Shown one piece after another: positions 1-8,365 of a DNA stretch of 64,000 bases. The translations under genes and the position numbers were made by a program. Origin of the DNA: an uncultured Clostridia bacterium (GTDB lineage: Bacteria; Bacillota; Clostridia; Christensenellales; Aristaeellaceae); assembly GCA_934630705.1 (NCBI GenBank), contig CAKTWP010000007.1, positions 1-64,000 of the forward strand. Reading direction: 5' to 3'. Position 1 is the first letter of the stretch. Each line of letters opens with the position of its first letter. The notes under the pieces were generated by a model, which saw only the letters and a program-made list of their open reading frames with translations, was not told where the DNA came from and made no database searches.

Positions 1-76
<76 letters not shown>

Positions 77-101
77 TGCATTCCATCCGGAATGCTCATC
101 T

Positions 102-188
102 GCGGGAATGGCGGAATTGGCAGACGCGCATGATTCAGGTTCATGTGTACGAACGTACTTGCAGGTTCAAGTCCTGTTTCCCGCACCA
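102..188 (+). tRNA. tRNA-Leu (CAG)
   Basis: Complete 87-base class II tRNA. The acceptor stem GCGGGAA pairs with TTCCCGC, and CCA is encoded at 186-188. The anticodon stem CATGA/TCATG encloses a seven-base loop with CAG at 136-138. The variable arm is long, as in leucine tRNAs. It reads CUG codons, which fits the high GC content of the genes in this window. Confidence 0.95.
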
Positions 189-192
189 TATT

Positions 193-233
193 GAAAGGTC
201 ATAAGAGATTTCTCTTATGACTTTTCTTTTTTT
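193..233 (+). terminator. intrinsic terminator of the tRNA cluster
   Basis: The arms GGTCATAAGAGA and TCTCTTATGAC form a hairpin that is followed by a T-rich run (TTTTCTTTTTTT). It lies five bases after the CCA end of tRNA-Leu. Confidence 0.9.
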
Positions 234-287
234 ATTCTGTTCTGGTACGGTTCTTTGCAGAGAGCAAGCGATGGCCTGCCCCTTCCA

Positions 288-503
288 GATTGTCGAAAAG
301 GCCCCGATACGCAACGCAGGCTGCCATGATAGGCTGCAATCCCTCCGTTTTTTTATCGCATCGATCAGCTTTTCCTGTCGGGCGGGGTGATTCTTTGGAG
401 CAAAGCGCGGAAAAATTATTTCCGCAGCTTTGCCATGCAGGATGAACGATTCCATCCTGCATGGAGCGTGTCAAAAACATCATTACATCGTTTTTTGACA
501 CGC
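288..503. repeat. dispersed repeat, copy 1 (about 215 bp)
   Basis: The stretch between tRNA-Leu and the end of sbcC (189-588) holds no convincing gene. It contains a sequence related to 5240-5448. Shared landmarks in the same order are GTCGAAAAGGCCCC (GTCAAAAAAGCCCC in the other copy), GGGCGGGG, GGAGCAAAGCGC, ATTTCCGCAG, the hairpin GCAGGATGA/CATCCTGC, and a final inverted repeat GTGTCAAAAA/TTTTTTGACAC. The closing hairpin could act as a terminator for genes on either side. Confidence 0.75.
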
Positions 504-588
504 AGACGGCATGGCTGAAGCCATACCGTTTGCGCGCTCTATCCTTTATTCTGAATGGCTGCGTTTGGACGCAGGAAACCGCGCCGGT

Positions 589-3222
589 TCAATCGCTGAT
601 GATGGAAATTTCCGACCCATGAATGGTTTTGGTTACAACGATTTGCCGGCTGATTCGCTCCTCCAGATCCTGCACATGGGAAATAATGCCCACCAGACGC
701 TTGCCATCGGCCAGGCTGCCAAGGACCTGCAGGGAGTTGTTAAGGGCGTTTTCATCCAGCGTGCCGAAGCCTTCGTCGATGAACATGGCCTCCATGCGGA
801 TAGCGCCGCTCTGGCTTTGCACCACGTCGGACAGCCCCAGCGCCAGCGCCAGGCTGGCCAGGAAGGATTCGCCGCCCGAAAGGGTGGATACATCGCGCCA
901 CAGGCCGGTGCTCCGATCCAGCACGTCCAGATCCAGCCCGCTCTGATGCACCCGATCCGCGGCTTCCTCCTTGCAGCGGAGGGTAAACATCCCGTCGGTG
1001 AGGATGGTCAGGCGCTTGTTCGCGGCGGAAACCACCTGCTTGAAATAATACTGCTGCACATAGGCTTCAAAGGTCATTTTCGCCCGGCGGCCGTTTCCCG
1101 TTTTGCCGGCGCAGCAATCGTACAGATCCTGCACGATGGCCCAATGCTCCTGCCTGCGCCTGCGCTGGTTTACGGCGTTTTGGATGTCCTGGCAGGCGGC
1201 TTCATGCTGATGGACTTTGTTGCCCATGAGCTTTTCCGCCTTTTCGGCTTCGGCTTTTCCGGTTTCCAGCGTTTTCAGCAGCCGCTCCAGCGCCGGCAGA
1301 TCCGCCGGTTCCCTGCCGTCTGCCGCTTCCGCCAGCCGGGCAATCTGATCGCGCAGCGACGCTTTGCGTTCGCCATGGGTGCGGATATTCTTTTCCAGCG
1401 CTTTCGCGGCGGATGCGTCCAGAGCGGCCTGCGCGCAATCCTCCGGGGAGGCAAAGCCATACTTTTCCAGCAGCTCCGTCAATTGCCGCTGCCGGGCCGT
1501 CTGCTGGGCCAGCACTTCCTGAAGCTGACAAACGGTATTCGTCTCTTTTTCAGCGCTTTGCGCCAGCTGATGCTGCAGCCCCTGCAGCGTTTTCTGGCAG
1601 CGCTCGTATGCGCTGCGGCGTTGCTGCGCCTGGGCACTCAGCGCCATGCTGCGCTGCCGGAGGGATTCTTCCGTTTCGCCCGCGTTCAGCTGCAGCGCGG
1701 AAAGATACTCCTGATCTTTGCCGATTTGGGCTTTCACCCCTTCCAGCCTGGCGGCAGCGTCGCGTAGCAGCGTCTCAGCCCGCCGGCGGCGTTGCTCCGC
1801 TTCCTCCAGCGCTTCCCGATCCACAAAGGCGGGAGCCAGCTCTGCGGGATGGGGATGCTCCCGCGCGCCGCAGACGGGACAGGGCTTGCCAGGCTCCAGC
1901 TGGGCGGCCAGCATGCCCGCCTGGCTCAGATAATAGCTTTCCTTGGCGGCGGTATAGGCCGCATCTGCCGCCGCGCTTTCCGCGGTTCGGCGGGCAAGCG
2001 CGGCTTCCAGCTGCGTCCGCTTTTCCAGCTGCTCCCGCAGAGACCGCAGCGTGGGGAGGGCGCTTTCCAGCGCCCCGGCCTGCTGCACCAGCGCATCCGC
2101 TTCCGGCAGGGCGGCGGATGCCTGGGCCAGTTGCTTTTCCGCTTCCGGCAGCGCCGTTTCTGCGGCCGCTTTTTCCTTCTGCGCGGCTTCCAGCGTCTGC
2201 CGCAGCTTTGCCAGCTCCGTTTCCGTAACGCGCAGCAGCGTCTGCGTGGGCGAAACCGCCTGGGCGTTTCTCGCGCGTTCCAGCCGCTGCTGCTGCGCAT
2301 CCACGGCGGGCTGCTGCGCCATCAGCGCGGAAAGCGCCTGTTGCAGCTGGCGATATGTGGCGATCTGCTGATTCAGCGCTTTGGCGCTTTCCAGCTGGGC
2401 AACGCCCGCTTTCCACTGCGCTTCCATTTCCGCTTTGCGGCCTGCGGCCTGCTGCTGCCGTTCCTTCTCCTGCGCAAGCAGACGCTCCAGCGTTTCCAGC
2501 AGCAGCTCGGCGTATTTGGGATCGCCGCAGTATTGGGCCAGCAATTCCTTCTGGTCAAAATCCGTCTCCGGCTCAATTCTTTTGCCGGCCAGCGTGATGC
2601 AGGCGTTCAGATTGCTCCGCTCCTGATCGCATTTTCGGCTTTCATCCTGCAATTTCTGGCGAATCTGGTCATAGAGCCCGGTGTTGAACAGCTTCTGAAA
2701 CAGCGCCTTGCGCTCCTGGGAGGAGGCGTTGAGGATTTTCAGGAAATCGCCCTGGGCGATCATCACCGTCTGGGTAAACTGATCCTGGGTCAGCCCCAGC
2801 AGCTGCTGCACCCGGGCGTTCACCGCCTGCAGCCCGTCCCAGGTTTCTTTTGTTTCCGCGCATTGCATTTCGGCGTTGGCCATTTGGGTGGTGGTGCCGT
2901 CCCCGTGGCGCTTGGCGCGGGTGTATTCCGGGTTGCGCCGGATGGTCCAGGTCTGGCCCTTATGGGTGAAGGTAAGCGTCACGTGGGTATCCGTCCAGGA
3001 CGCGGCATAATCGGAGCGAAAGGACTTGCTGGCGCGGCGCTCCCGGCCGCCCGCCGCCTCGCCGTACAGGGCGAAGCTGATGGCGTCGAAGATCGTGGTC
3101 TTGCCCGCGCCGGTATCCCCCGCGATCAGGAAGAGCCCTGTCTCCCCCAGACGGGTGAAATCGATTTCCGTTTTCCCGGCATACGGGCCAAAGGCGGACA
3201 TGACCAGCTTAATGGGCTTCAT
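589..3222 (-). CDS. sbcC: SbcC, ATPase subunit of the SbcCD nuclease
   Basis: This is the SMC-like partner of the SbcD nuclease, which cuts DNA hairpins and protein-blocked ends during repair. The 877 residues show Walker A GDTGAGKTT (35-43), Q-loop at Q157 (IAQGDF), a long coiled coil interrupted by the zinc hook CPVC (448-451), ABC signature LSGGE (781-785) and Walker B FIDEG (814-818). It is shorter than typical SbcC (about 1000-1100), so the coiled-coil arms are short. The start follows GGAGGAGCAGCCGT and overlaps the end of sbcD by 14 bases, which indicates translational coupling. Confidence 0.95.
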   Translation of the reverse strand: MKPIKLVMSAFGPYAGKTEIDFTRLGETGLFLIAGDTGAGKTTIFDAISFALYGEAAGGRERRASKSFRSDYAASWTDTHVTLTFTHKGQTWTIRRNPEYTRAKRHGDGTTTQMANAEMQCAETKETWDGLQAVNARVQQLLGLTQDQFTQTVMIAQGDFLKILNASSQERKALFQKLFNTGLYDQIRQKLQDESRKCDQERSNLNACITLAGKRIEPETDFDQKELLAQYCGDPKYAELLLETLERLLAQEKERQQQAAGRKAEMEAQWKAGVAQLESAKALNQQIATYRQLQQALSALMAQQPAVDAQQQRLERARNAQAVSPTQTLLRVTETELAKLRQTLEAAQKEKAAAETALPEAEKQLAQASAALPEADALVQQAGALESALPTLRSLREQLEKRTQLEAALARRTAESAAADAAYTAAKESYYLSQAGMLAAQLEPGKPCPVCGAREHPHPAELAPAFVDREALEEAEQRRRRAETLLRDAAARLEGVKAQIGKDQEYLSALQLNAGETEESLRQRSMALSAQAQQRRSAYERCQKTLQGLQHQLAQSAEKETNTVCQLQEVLAQQTARQRQLTELLEKYGFASPEDCAQAALDASAAKALEKNIRTHGERKASLRDQIARLAEAADGREPADLPALERLLKTLETGKAEAEKAEKLMGNKVHQHEAACQDIQNAVNQRRRRQEHWAIVQDLYDCCAGKTGNGRRAKMTFEAYVQQYYFKQVVSAANKRLTILTDGMFTLRCKEEAADRVHQSGLDLDVLDRSTGLWRDVSTLSGGESFLASLALALGLSDVVQSQSGAIRMEAMFIDEGFGTLDENALNNSLQVLGSLADGKRLVGIISHVQDLEERISRQIVVTKTIHGSEISIISD

Positions 3223-4342
3223 ACGGCTGCTCCTCCAGTTCTCGGATCACTTTGTTCAGCACCTGCATGTGCTTTTCATCCGGCGGCCGGTCGTTGTTTT
3301 GCAGCCGGTAAAAATCGCTGAACAGCTCGGCGGCGGTTTTGCGTTCGATGGCTTCCGTGGCCAGAATATCCAGGTCATACTTGGTTTTGGAATTGACCAC
3401 GGAGAATTTCAGCATGTTCGGGAAATTCACCGACAGGGAAACCCGCGCGTCCGGGGGCGGCAGCTCGTCGTGGATCGTGATCCACACATAATCCTCGGAA
3501 TAGGGCATGCGCATCACTTCGTCCATCATGCCCTCGACCAGCCGCACATCATGCAGCGGATACAGGGGAATCTGCCGCTGGCGCACATCCCCCTTCTCCC
3601 CCAGGTCCACCAGGGTTACGCTCTTTCTGTGCTGCACCTCGGAAAAGGAATATTTCAGGGGCGAGCCGGCATAGCGCATGGTCTCCCGCAGCACCCGCTG
3701 AGGCTTATGGATGTGGCCCAGCGCCACATAGTCAAACCCCTCGAAAAGGCCGCCGTCAATGGCGTCCAGCCCGCCCACGGCCGTCTCCTCGGATTCGCCG
3801 CCCTCGCAGCCCAGAATAAACTGATGACACATAAGCAGGTTTCGCCCGGAGAAATCAATGGGCGCATGGCGCAGCACGGCGCGGACTGCATCCTGATACG
3901 AAAGAATCTTCTCCTCCGGTAGCGCGCGCTTCACCTGCGCCGGCCGCAGAAACGGCATCATCCAGACGGTGATCTCGCCGTCTGCGTCCCGGAGCGTCAC
4001 ATGCTGCATCTCTCCGCCGAAGGCTTCCGTCACGTAAACGCCCGCGTTTTTCACCAGCGCGGAGAAATAGGAGATGCGCGGCGCGGAATCATGATTGCCG
4101 CTGATCACAAACACCTTTTTCCCTGCCTGCACCAGATGGGAAACAAAGCTGTCGAAAAGGGCCATGGCCTCCGCCTGCGGGGCCGTGCGCTGATACACAT
4201 CGCCTGCGATCAGCACCGCGTCGGCCTTTTCGTCGCAGGCGATCTGCGCAATCTGCTGGAGGATGGCCTCCTGATCCGAAAGCAGCGGCAGATCGTTCAT
4301 CAGCTTTCCCAGATGCAAATCGGCAGTATGGAGAAAACGCAT
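3209..4342 (-). CDS. sbcD: SbcD, exonuclease subunit of SbcCD
   Basis: Calcineurin-like phosphoesterase of 377 residues that provides the Mn-dependent nuclease active site of the SbcCD complex. The metal-binding motifs appear in family order: DLHLG near the N-terminus, GDVY, GNHD and GHIH, followed by the C-terminal domain that docks SbcC. The start is preceded by AGGTGA. It is the first gene of the sbcDC operon; a promoter-like site lies about 220 bases upstream, leaving a long leader. Confidence 0.95.
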   Translation of the reverse strand: MRFLHTADLHLGKLMNDLPLLSDQEAILQQIAQIACDEKADAVLIAGDVYQRTAPQAEAMALFDSFVSHLVQAGKKVFVISGNHDSAPRISYFSALVKNAGVYVTEAFGGEMQHVTLRDADGEITVWMMPFLRPAQVKRALPEEKILSYQDAVRAVLRHAPIDFSGRNLLMCHQFILGCEGGESEETAVGGLDAIDGGLFEGFDYVALGHIHKPQRVLRETMRYAGSPLKYSFSEVQHRKSVTLVDLGEKGDVRQRQIPLYPLHDVRLVEGMMDEVMRMPYSEDYVWITIHDELPPPDARVSLSVNFPNMLKFSVVNSKTKYDLDILATEAIERKTAAELFSDFYRLQNNDRPPDEKHMQVLNKVIRELEEQPYEAH

Positions 4343-4564
4343 GGTTCATTCACCTCGTTGGATTAGGATGGACGGCTGCCCGCCTGGCGCGTCGGACGCA
4401 TCCGGGGCTGCGCAGCGGGCAGGGGACAAGGCAGCATGCCGGAAAGGGAAACGGTTTCCTGCCGATGGGCAAGCGCACCGCTGACAGGGTGGCAGGCCAG
4501 AGAAAAACGACTGCTTCCCGAGCAGCTTACGGCCGCCATTCCTTTTATGTTGGAAATCAATCCC

Positions 4565-4593
4565 ATTATAGCATTGGATGCGTTTTTCGGCAA
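4565..4593 (-). promoter_or_regulatory. sigma-A promoter for sbcDC
   Basis: On the minus strand, TTGCCG and TATAAT are separated by 17 bases. Transcription would begin near 4558 and give a leader of about 215 bases before sbcD. The rest of 4343-4911 contains no gene that I can support; the short open frames there lack ribosome binding sites. Confidence 0.6.
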
Positions 4594-4632
4594 GCCGCGC
4601 ACCGTTGACGGAACGGGGGAAAGGGAAACAAT

Positions 4633-4768
4633 GGCGTCTGCTTAGCCCGTCCGTGGCAAGCCGCCCTCTGTAGGCGGAAGGGGGAAAAAGGAAAACCGTG
4701 GCCGTCTGCTTAGCCCGTCCGTGGTAAGCCGCGCTCTGTAGGCGAAAGGGGGGGAAAGAAAACAGCGT
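4633..4768. repeat. two tandem copies of a 67-bp unit
   Basis: Copy one is 4633-4698 and copy two is 4700-4768. Both contain GTCTGCTTAGCCCGTCCGTG, then AAGCCG, CTCTGTAGGCG and a purine tract. They differ at a handful of positions, including the purine-tract length. They lie upstream of the putative sbcDC promoter in a non-coding stretch. Confidence 0.75.
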
Positions 4769-4880
4769 CCGTCTTTTCCGGGATTGGCAGCCTGCTTTGC
4801 CCGTTTGCTTTATTCATTTCCTTCTCCGAAAAAACTGCGGGGCCGCCTGCGGAAAGGGCCGCCGGGACGCTTTATGGACA

Positions 4881-4911
4881 AAAAAAGAAACCCCTGATTT
4901 CTCAAGGGTTT
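4881..4911 (-). terminator. terminator of tRNA-Ala
   Basis: On the minus strand AAAACCCTTG and CAGGGGTTT flank a short loop, and a run of seven T follows. It begins immediately after the CCA end of the alanine tRNA. Confidence 0.85.
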
Positions 4912-4987
4912 TGGTGGAGCATAGCGGATTCGAACCGCTGACCTCGACAATGCGAATGTCGCGCGCTACCAACTGTGCTAATGCCCC
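4912..4987 (-). tRNA. tRNA-Ala (CGC)
   Basis: Complete 76-base tRNA on the minus strand with an encoded CCA. The acceptor stem GGGGCAT/ATGCTCC contains the G3-U70 wobble pair that marks alanine tRNAs. The anticodon stem CGACA/TGTCG encloses a loop with CGC, reading GCG codons. It is a single gene with its own promoter and terminator. Confidence 0.95.
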
Positions 4988-5015
4988 AAACTGCGTATTT
5001 TTTCAACGCTCAATT

Positions 5016-5044
5016 ATTTTAGCACAGACCGCAGAAAAAAGCAA
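5016..5044 (-). promoter_or_regulatory. promoter of tRNA-Ala
   Basis: Minus-strand TTGCTT and TAAAAT with 17 bases between them. The -10 box ends about 28 bases before the first tRNA base. Confidence 0.6.
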
Positions 5045-5207
5045 GGGGAAACGGAAATTTTTTTGTGCGGCGGGTGTAATGCCTGCGGCCGCGGCATCGC
5101 GCATGCGTGGGAACGGCGCGGTGGCCGTATATCGTGTTTTACTGGACTGTGCTGGCTGCGGCATCGCGTATGCGCGGGAATGGCACGGCAATAATCGCGG
5201 CGACAAA

Positions 5208-5468
5208 AAGCGCGGCCATGCAACGCACAGCCGCGCCCGGACTGTCAAAAAAGCCCCTATACGCAAAGCGGGATGCAATGAAGGGCGGCAAGCCCTTCAT
5301 TTTTCATCGTATCCACCGGCTTTGCCGGTGGGGCGGGGCGATTTTTCGGAGCAAAGCGCAGAAAAATCATTTCCGCAGCCTTGCCATGCAGGATGAGTCC
5401 TTTCATCCTGCATGGTGTGTGTCAAAAAACGTCGTTTTTTTGACGCGCCAAGCGCGGCCATGCAACGC
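5208..5468. repeat. dispersed repeat, copy 2, flanked by 19-bp direct repeats
   Basis: The segment 5240-5448 is the second copy of the element at 288-503. It is bounded by identical 19-bp sequences, AAGCGCGGCCATGCAACGC, at 5208-5226 and 5450-5468. Just upstream, GCGGCATCGCG[CT]ATGCG[TC]GGGAA also occurs twice (near 5090 and 5158). The non-coding stretch 4988-5522 is therefore largely repeat-derived; I see no gene in it. Confidence 0.75.
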
Positions 5469-5522
5469 CCGCGCCTGTTAAATTGCTTTGCCGTCGGGCA
5501 AGGGCTTCCCCCTGCGCCGGGA

Positions 5523-6887
5523 TCAGAACGCGAAGTATTTCCGCAGCAGGTGCTCATCCGTGCGGCCGTGAAGCCGGGCCAGCTCCTCAGCCGCGGACGC
5601 ATCGCCGCAGGCATAGGCCTTCATCAGCCGGCCTTCCTCCACGCACCATTCATCATGGATGGGGAAATAATTCTCCATCAGGAACCGGGCGTACCGGGCC
5701 AGCCGCAGGGGCGCGCACAGCCGGTATTCCGGGCTGATGCATTCCACGGCCACGCAATAGCCCTCCCGCATGGAATCAATCAGCGCGGCTCGCTCGTTTT
5801 TGGGGGACAGCACCAACGTTTTGCCGATATACGCGCCGTCATTGTTATACACGGAATGGGAATCACTGGCGCCCACGGGAACCAGCTTGGTGCCCTTGGC
5901 CTTGGCTTCCCAATAATGAATCAGCTGGGATTCGTTTTGCTCCAGATACCGCTCGCCGCCAAACACCTCGAACGCATCGAACTCGTTCTGGGCAAAGAAC
6001 CAGTCGCTCATCTGCGGGGGGACGGAGAAGGTGTTGTTAATCCAATAGGGATGCACGAACACGCTCAGGCCGCCGGCGGCCTTGATCTGGCGCACGGTCC
6101 AGGTGGATGCGGCGGCGGTGAACCGATCCACGCCCTCGGGAATCTCCAGCGAATCGGCCAGCGCCCAGACCTGGGCCTCATATTCCTCCTCGGAATAGCA
6201 GGGAAGCTCCGCCTTGCCCAGCCATTTTTCCGGGGCCCACTGCCCGATGCCGGGGAAGCGCTTTTCCATTTGCTCCCGCTTGGTCTGCACCATGGCGTTG
6301 ACGCTATAGGTGCCGCCGAAATTGATAATGTGCGCGTCGTTATGGGGCAGATGCACCTCTTCGCCGGGGATCAGCGCCATGTTCAGGGGCACGCCCTCAT
6401 AGGCGTCAATCATGTGCATGGAGCCGGCGTAGGTATTATGATCGGTCATGGCCAGGAAATCCATGCCCTGCCGCCGGTAATTCGCCGCCACAATTTCCGG
6501 GGCCTGACGGCCATCGGAAAAGGTGGAATGGACATGGGTGTCCCCCAAAAAGGGATAACGGCCCAGCAGGTCGGGCAGCACCGCGTATACCGACAAACGC
6601 ACTTTTTTCTGCTTCCAATCCAGGAAGGAAAGGAAATATTCGCTTTCCATTTCAAAGGGGAAATCCAGCTGCAGGCAGCCCTCCGCGTCCGGGGAAAGGG
6701 CGAAAACCTTGGCCACCTTTTCCCGCCCGTCCAGATCGAAGTTCCGGTCGTTCAGGGGCTTCACCTCCACCTCCGTGCCCGGCAGGAACGCGGACTGCTG
6801 CCCCAGGGGACGGATGGTGATTCGGCTGGTTTTCCCGGCAGGAATAACCCGGGGATACACGTCGTAATAGTACAGATTGTCGCGCAT
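5523..6887 (-). CDS. PHP-domain metal-dependent hydrolase
   Basis: 454-residue protein of the PHP superfamily, related to phosphoesterases that hold three metal ions. Residues from about 110 onward carry the family signatures: GDTHVHSTFSDG, MTDHN, a conserved glutamate in GEE, VHPYW, and a late SDSH. The first 100 residues are an extra, probably beta-rich domain. The start at 6887 follows AGGAGGTATTTCC; a longer open frame has no ribosome binding site. The substrate is unknown. A shorter PHP protein, 59784-60737, belongs to a carbohydrate locus, so a sugar-phosphate or glycan-related role is possible but unproven. Confidence 0.8.
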   Translation of the reverse strand: MRDNLYYYDVYPRVIPAGKTSRITIRPLGQQSAFLPGTEVEVKPLNDRNFDLDGREKVAKVFALSPDAEGCLQLDFPFEMESEYFLSFLDWKQKKVRLSVYAVLPDLLGRYPFLGDTHVHSTFSDGRQAPEIVAANYRRQGMDFLAMTDHNTYAGSMHMIDAYEGVPLNMALIPGEEVHLPHNDAHIINFGGTYSVNAMVQTKREQMEKRFPGIGQWAPEKWLGKAELPCYSEEEYEAQVWALADSLEIPEGVDRFTAAASTWTVRQIKAAGGLSVFVHPYWINNTFSVPPQMSDWFFAQNEFDAFEVFGGERYLEQNESQLIHYWEAKAKGTKLVPVGASDSHSVYNNDGAYIGKTLVLSPKNERAALIDSMREGYCVAVECISPEYRLCAPLRLARYARFLMENYFPIHDEWCVEEGRLMKAYACGDASAAEELARLHGRTDEHLLRKYFAF

Positions 6888-6942
6888 GGAAATACCTCCT
6901 ATAATCCGCGCCGGAAAGAGCCGCGGCATATTGTTAGTCTAT

Positions 6943-6971
6943 ATTATACAGAAAAAGAACGGCAAAAACAA
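6943..6971 (-). promoter_or_regulatory. sigma-A promoter of the PHP hydrolase gene
   Basis: Minus-strand TTGTTT and TATAAT with 17 bases between them, about 55 bases before the chosen start. Confidence 0.7.
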
Positions 6972-7173
6972 TCGCAGGATTTATAAAAATTGTTGGACGA
7001 TTTATGCTTTTTGGATAAAAAGCGGGGCGTTTGGGCCGTGAAAGGCCAGAAAGCCGCCCATGCCGGCTTCGCGGGCGGCGGGAAAATACATTTCTCTCCA
7101 AGCCCGGCAGGATTCCCCCCGGCGGAAGCAGAATCCTCCCCAGAGGGCTTTTTTTGAAGGAGGACGAAGCGAG

Positions 7174-8112
7174 ATGAAGATTGTAGTGCTGGACGGCCGG
7201 GTGGAGAATCCCGGCGATCTGAGCTGGGATGCGCTGGCCCGTCTGGGCGAGCTGACCGTGTATGATTACACCGCGCCGGCGGATGCCGCCCGGCGGATGG
7301 CGGATGCGGAAGCGGTGATTACCAATAAAACCGTGCTGACAAGGGAACTGATTGAAGGTGCGAAAAAGCTGCGCTATATCGGCATTCTGGCCACGGGCTA
7401 CAACGTGGTGGATATTGACGCGGCGCGGGAGAAGGGGATTCCGGTATGCAATGTGCCGTCTTATGCCACAGAGGCGGTGGCGCAGTTTGTGTTCGCGCTG
7501 CTGCTGGAGCTATGCCATCATGTGGGGCACCATAACGCCCAGGTGCAGGCCGGGAAATGGACGGCCTGCCCGGATTTCAGCTTCTGGGATTATCCGCTCA
7601 TTGAGCTGCAGGGCAAAACGATGGGGCTGATCGGCTATGGCCGCATCGGCCAGGCCACCGCGCGGATTGCCCGGGCCTTTGGCATGGATGTGATTTACGC
7701 TTCCGGGCACGGACGGCCGGGGGCGGCTCCGCTGGAGGAGGTGCTGCGCCGCAGCGATGTGATTTCGCTGCATTGCCCGCTGCTGCCCGAAACCAGGCAC
7801 ATCATTGATGCCGCCGCCATTGCGCAGATGAAGGATGGGGTAATGATCATCAACACGGGCCGGGGGCCGCTGATTGACGATACGGCGCTTCGCGCTGCGC
7901 TGCTGAGCGGCAAGGTATCCGGTGCGGCCGTGGACGTGGCCACCGTGGAGCCCATTCCGGCGGACAATCCGCTGCTGGGCCTGCCCAACTGCATCATCAC
8001 GCCCCACATCGCCTGGGCGCCCAGGGAAGCGCGCCAGCGGCTTATGGACACGGTGGTGGAGAATCTCCGCGCCTTCCAGGCCGGCGCGCCCGTGAACGTG
8101 GTGAACGGATAA
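7174..8112 (+). CDS. D-2-hydroxyacid dehydrogenase (NAD-dependent)
   Basis: 312 residues with the two-domain fold of D-isomer 2-hydroxyacid dehydrogenases, which interconvert 2-keto acids and D-2-hydroxy acids. The dinucleotide motif is GYGRIG. The catalytic arginine lies in INTGRGPLID, the glutamate in DVATVEP and the histidine in ITPHIAW, all in the normal order. The sequence most resembles glycerate/hydroxypyruvate-type members, but the substrate cannot be fixed from sequence. The ATG at 7174 is chosen because AGGAGGACGAAGCGAG precedes it. Confidence 0.88.
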   Translation: MKIVVLDGRVENPGDLSWDALARLGELTVYDYTAPADAARRMADAEAVITNKTVLTRELIEGAKKLRYIGILATGYNVVDIDAAREKGIPVCNVPSYATEAVAQFVFALLLELCHHVGHHNAQVQAGKWTACPDFSFWDYPLIELQGKTMGLIGYGRIGQATARIARAFGMDVIYASGHGRPGAAPLEEVLRRSDVISLHCPLLPETRHIIDAAAIAQMKDGVMIINTGRGPLIDDTALRAALLSGKVSGAAVDVATVEPIPADNPLLGLPNCIITPHIAWAPREARQRLMDTVVENLRAFQAGAPVNVVNG

Positions 8113-8136
8113 ACGCAGGAAAAACAAGGGGATTTA

Positions 8137-8352
8137 GCAGGGGGAACCGTTCCTTGAGCCCAAGAACGGTTCCCCCCTTTCCGCAGCCGCAATCGGCGCG
8201 GCGGATCGCAGTCGCTTTCGCCGCTTGTTTCGGTTGATTCGCGCGCCCATTTCGAGAAAGCCGTCGGGATAAATGCAAGGATTTCTTGAAATGACAATGC
8301 GCCCCGGATGGGGGAAAGGAACGCTTTTCGCTTCTTTCTCCATCCGGGGCGC
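8137..8352. repeat. mosaic palindromic repeat between convergent genes
   Basis: Starts with a hairpin (GGGGGAACCGTTC ... GAACGGTTCCCCCC), continues through a segment related to 39910-40075 (CCGCAGCC, ATCGGCGCGGCGGA, GAAAGCCGTCGGGATA) and ends with the core palindrome GCGCCCCGGATGG (8299-8311) / CCATCCGGGGCGC (8340-8352). It separates the dehydrogenase gene from an oppositely oriented secreted-protein gene and could terminate both. Confidence 0.8.
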
Positions 8353-8365
8353 AGGGTGGCGTGCG

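Noticed and set aside
141..501. Minus-strand frames over tRNA-Leu and the repeat at 288-503
   Set aside because: They run through a tRNA and a terminator, and related short frames appear in the second repeat copy only because the DNA is shared.
511..3321. Plus-strand frames opposite sbcC
   Set aside because: Shadows of the coiled-coil gene; composition is arginine/glutamine-rich without motifs.
4363..4602. 79-codon minus-strand frame before sbcD
   Set aside because: No ribosome binding site, no family pattern, and it overlaps the putative sbcDC promoter.
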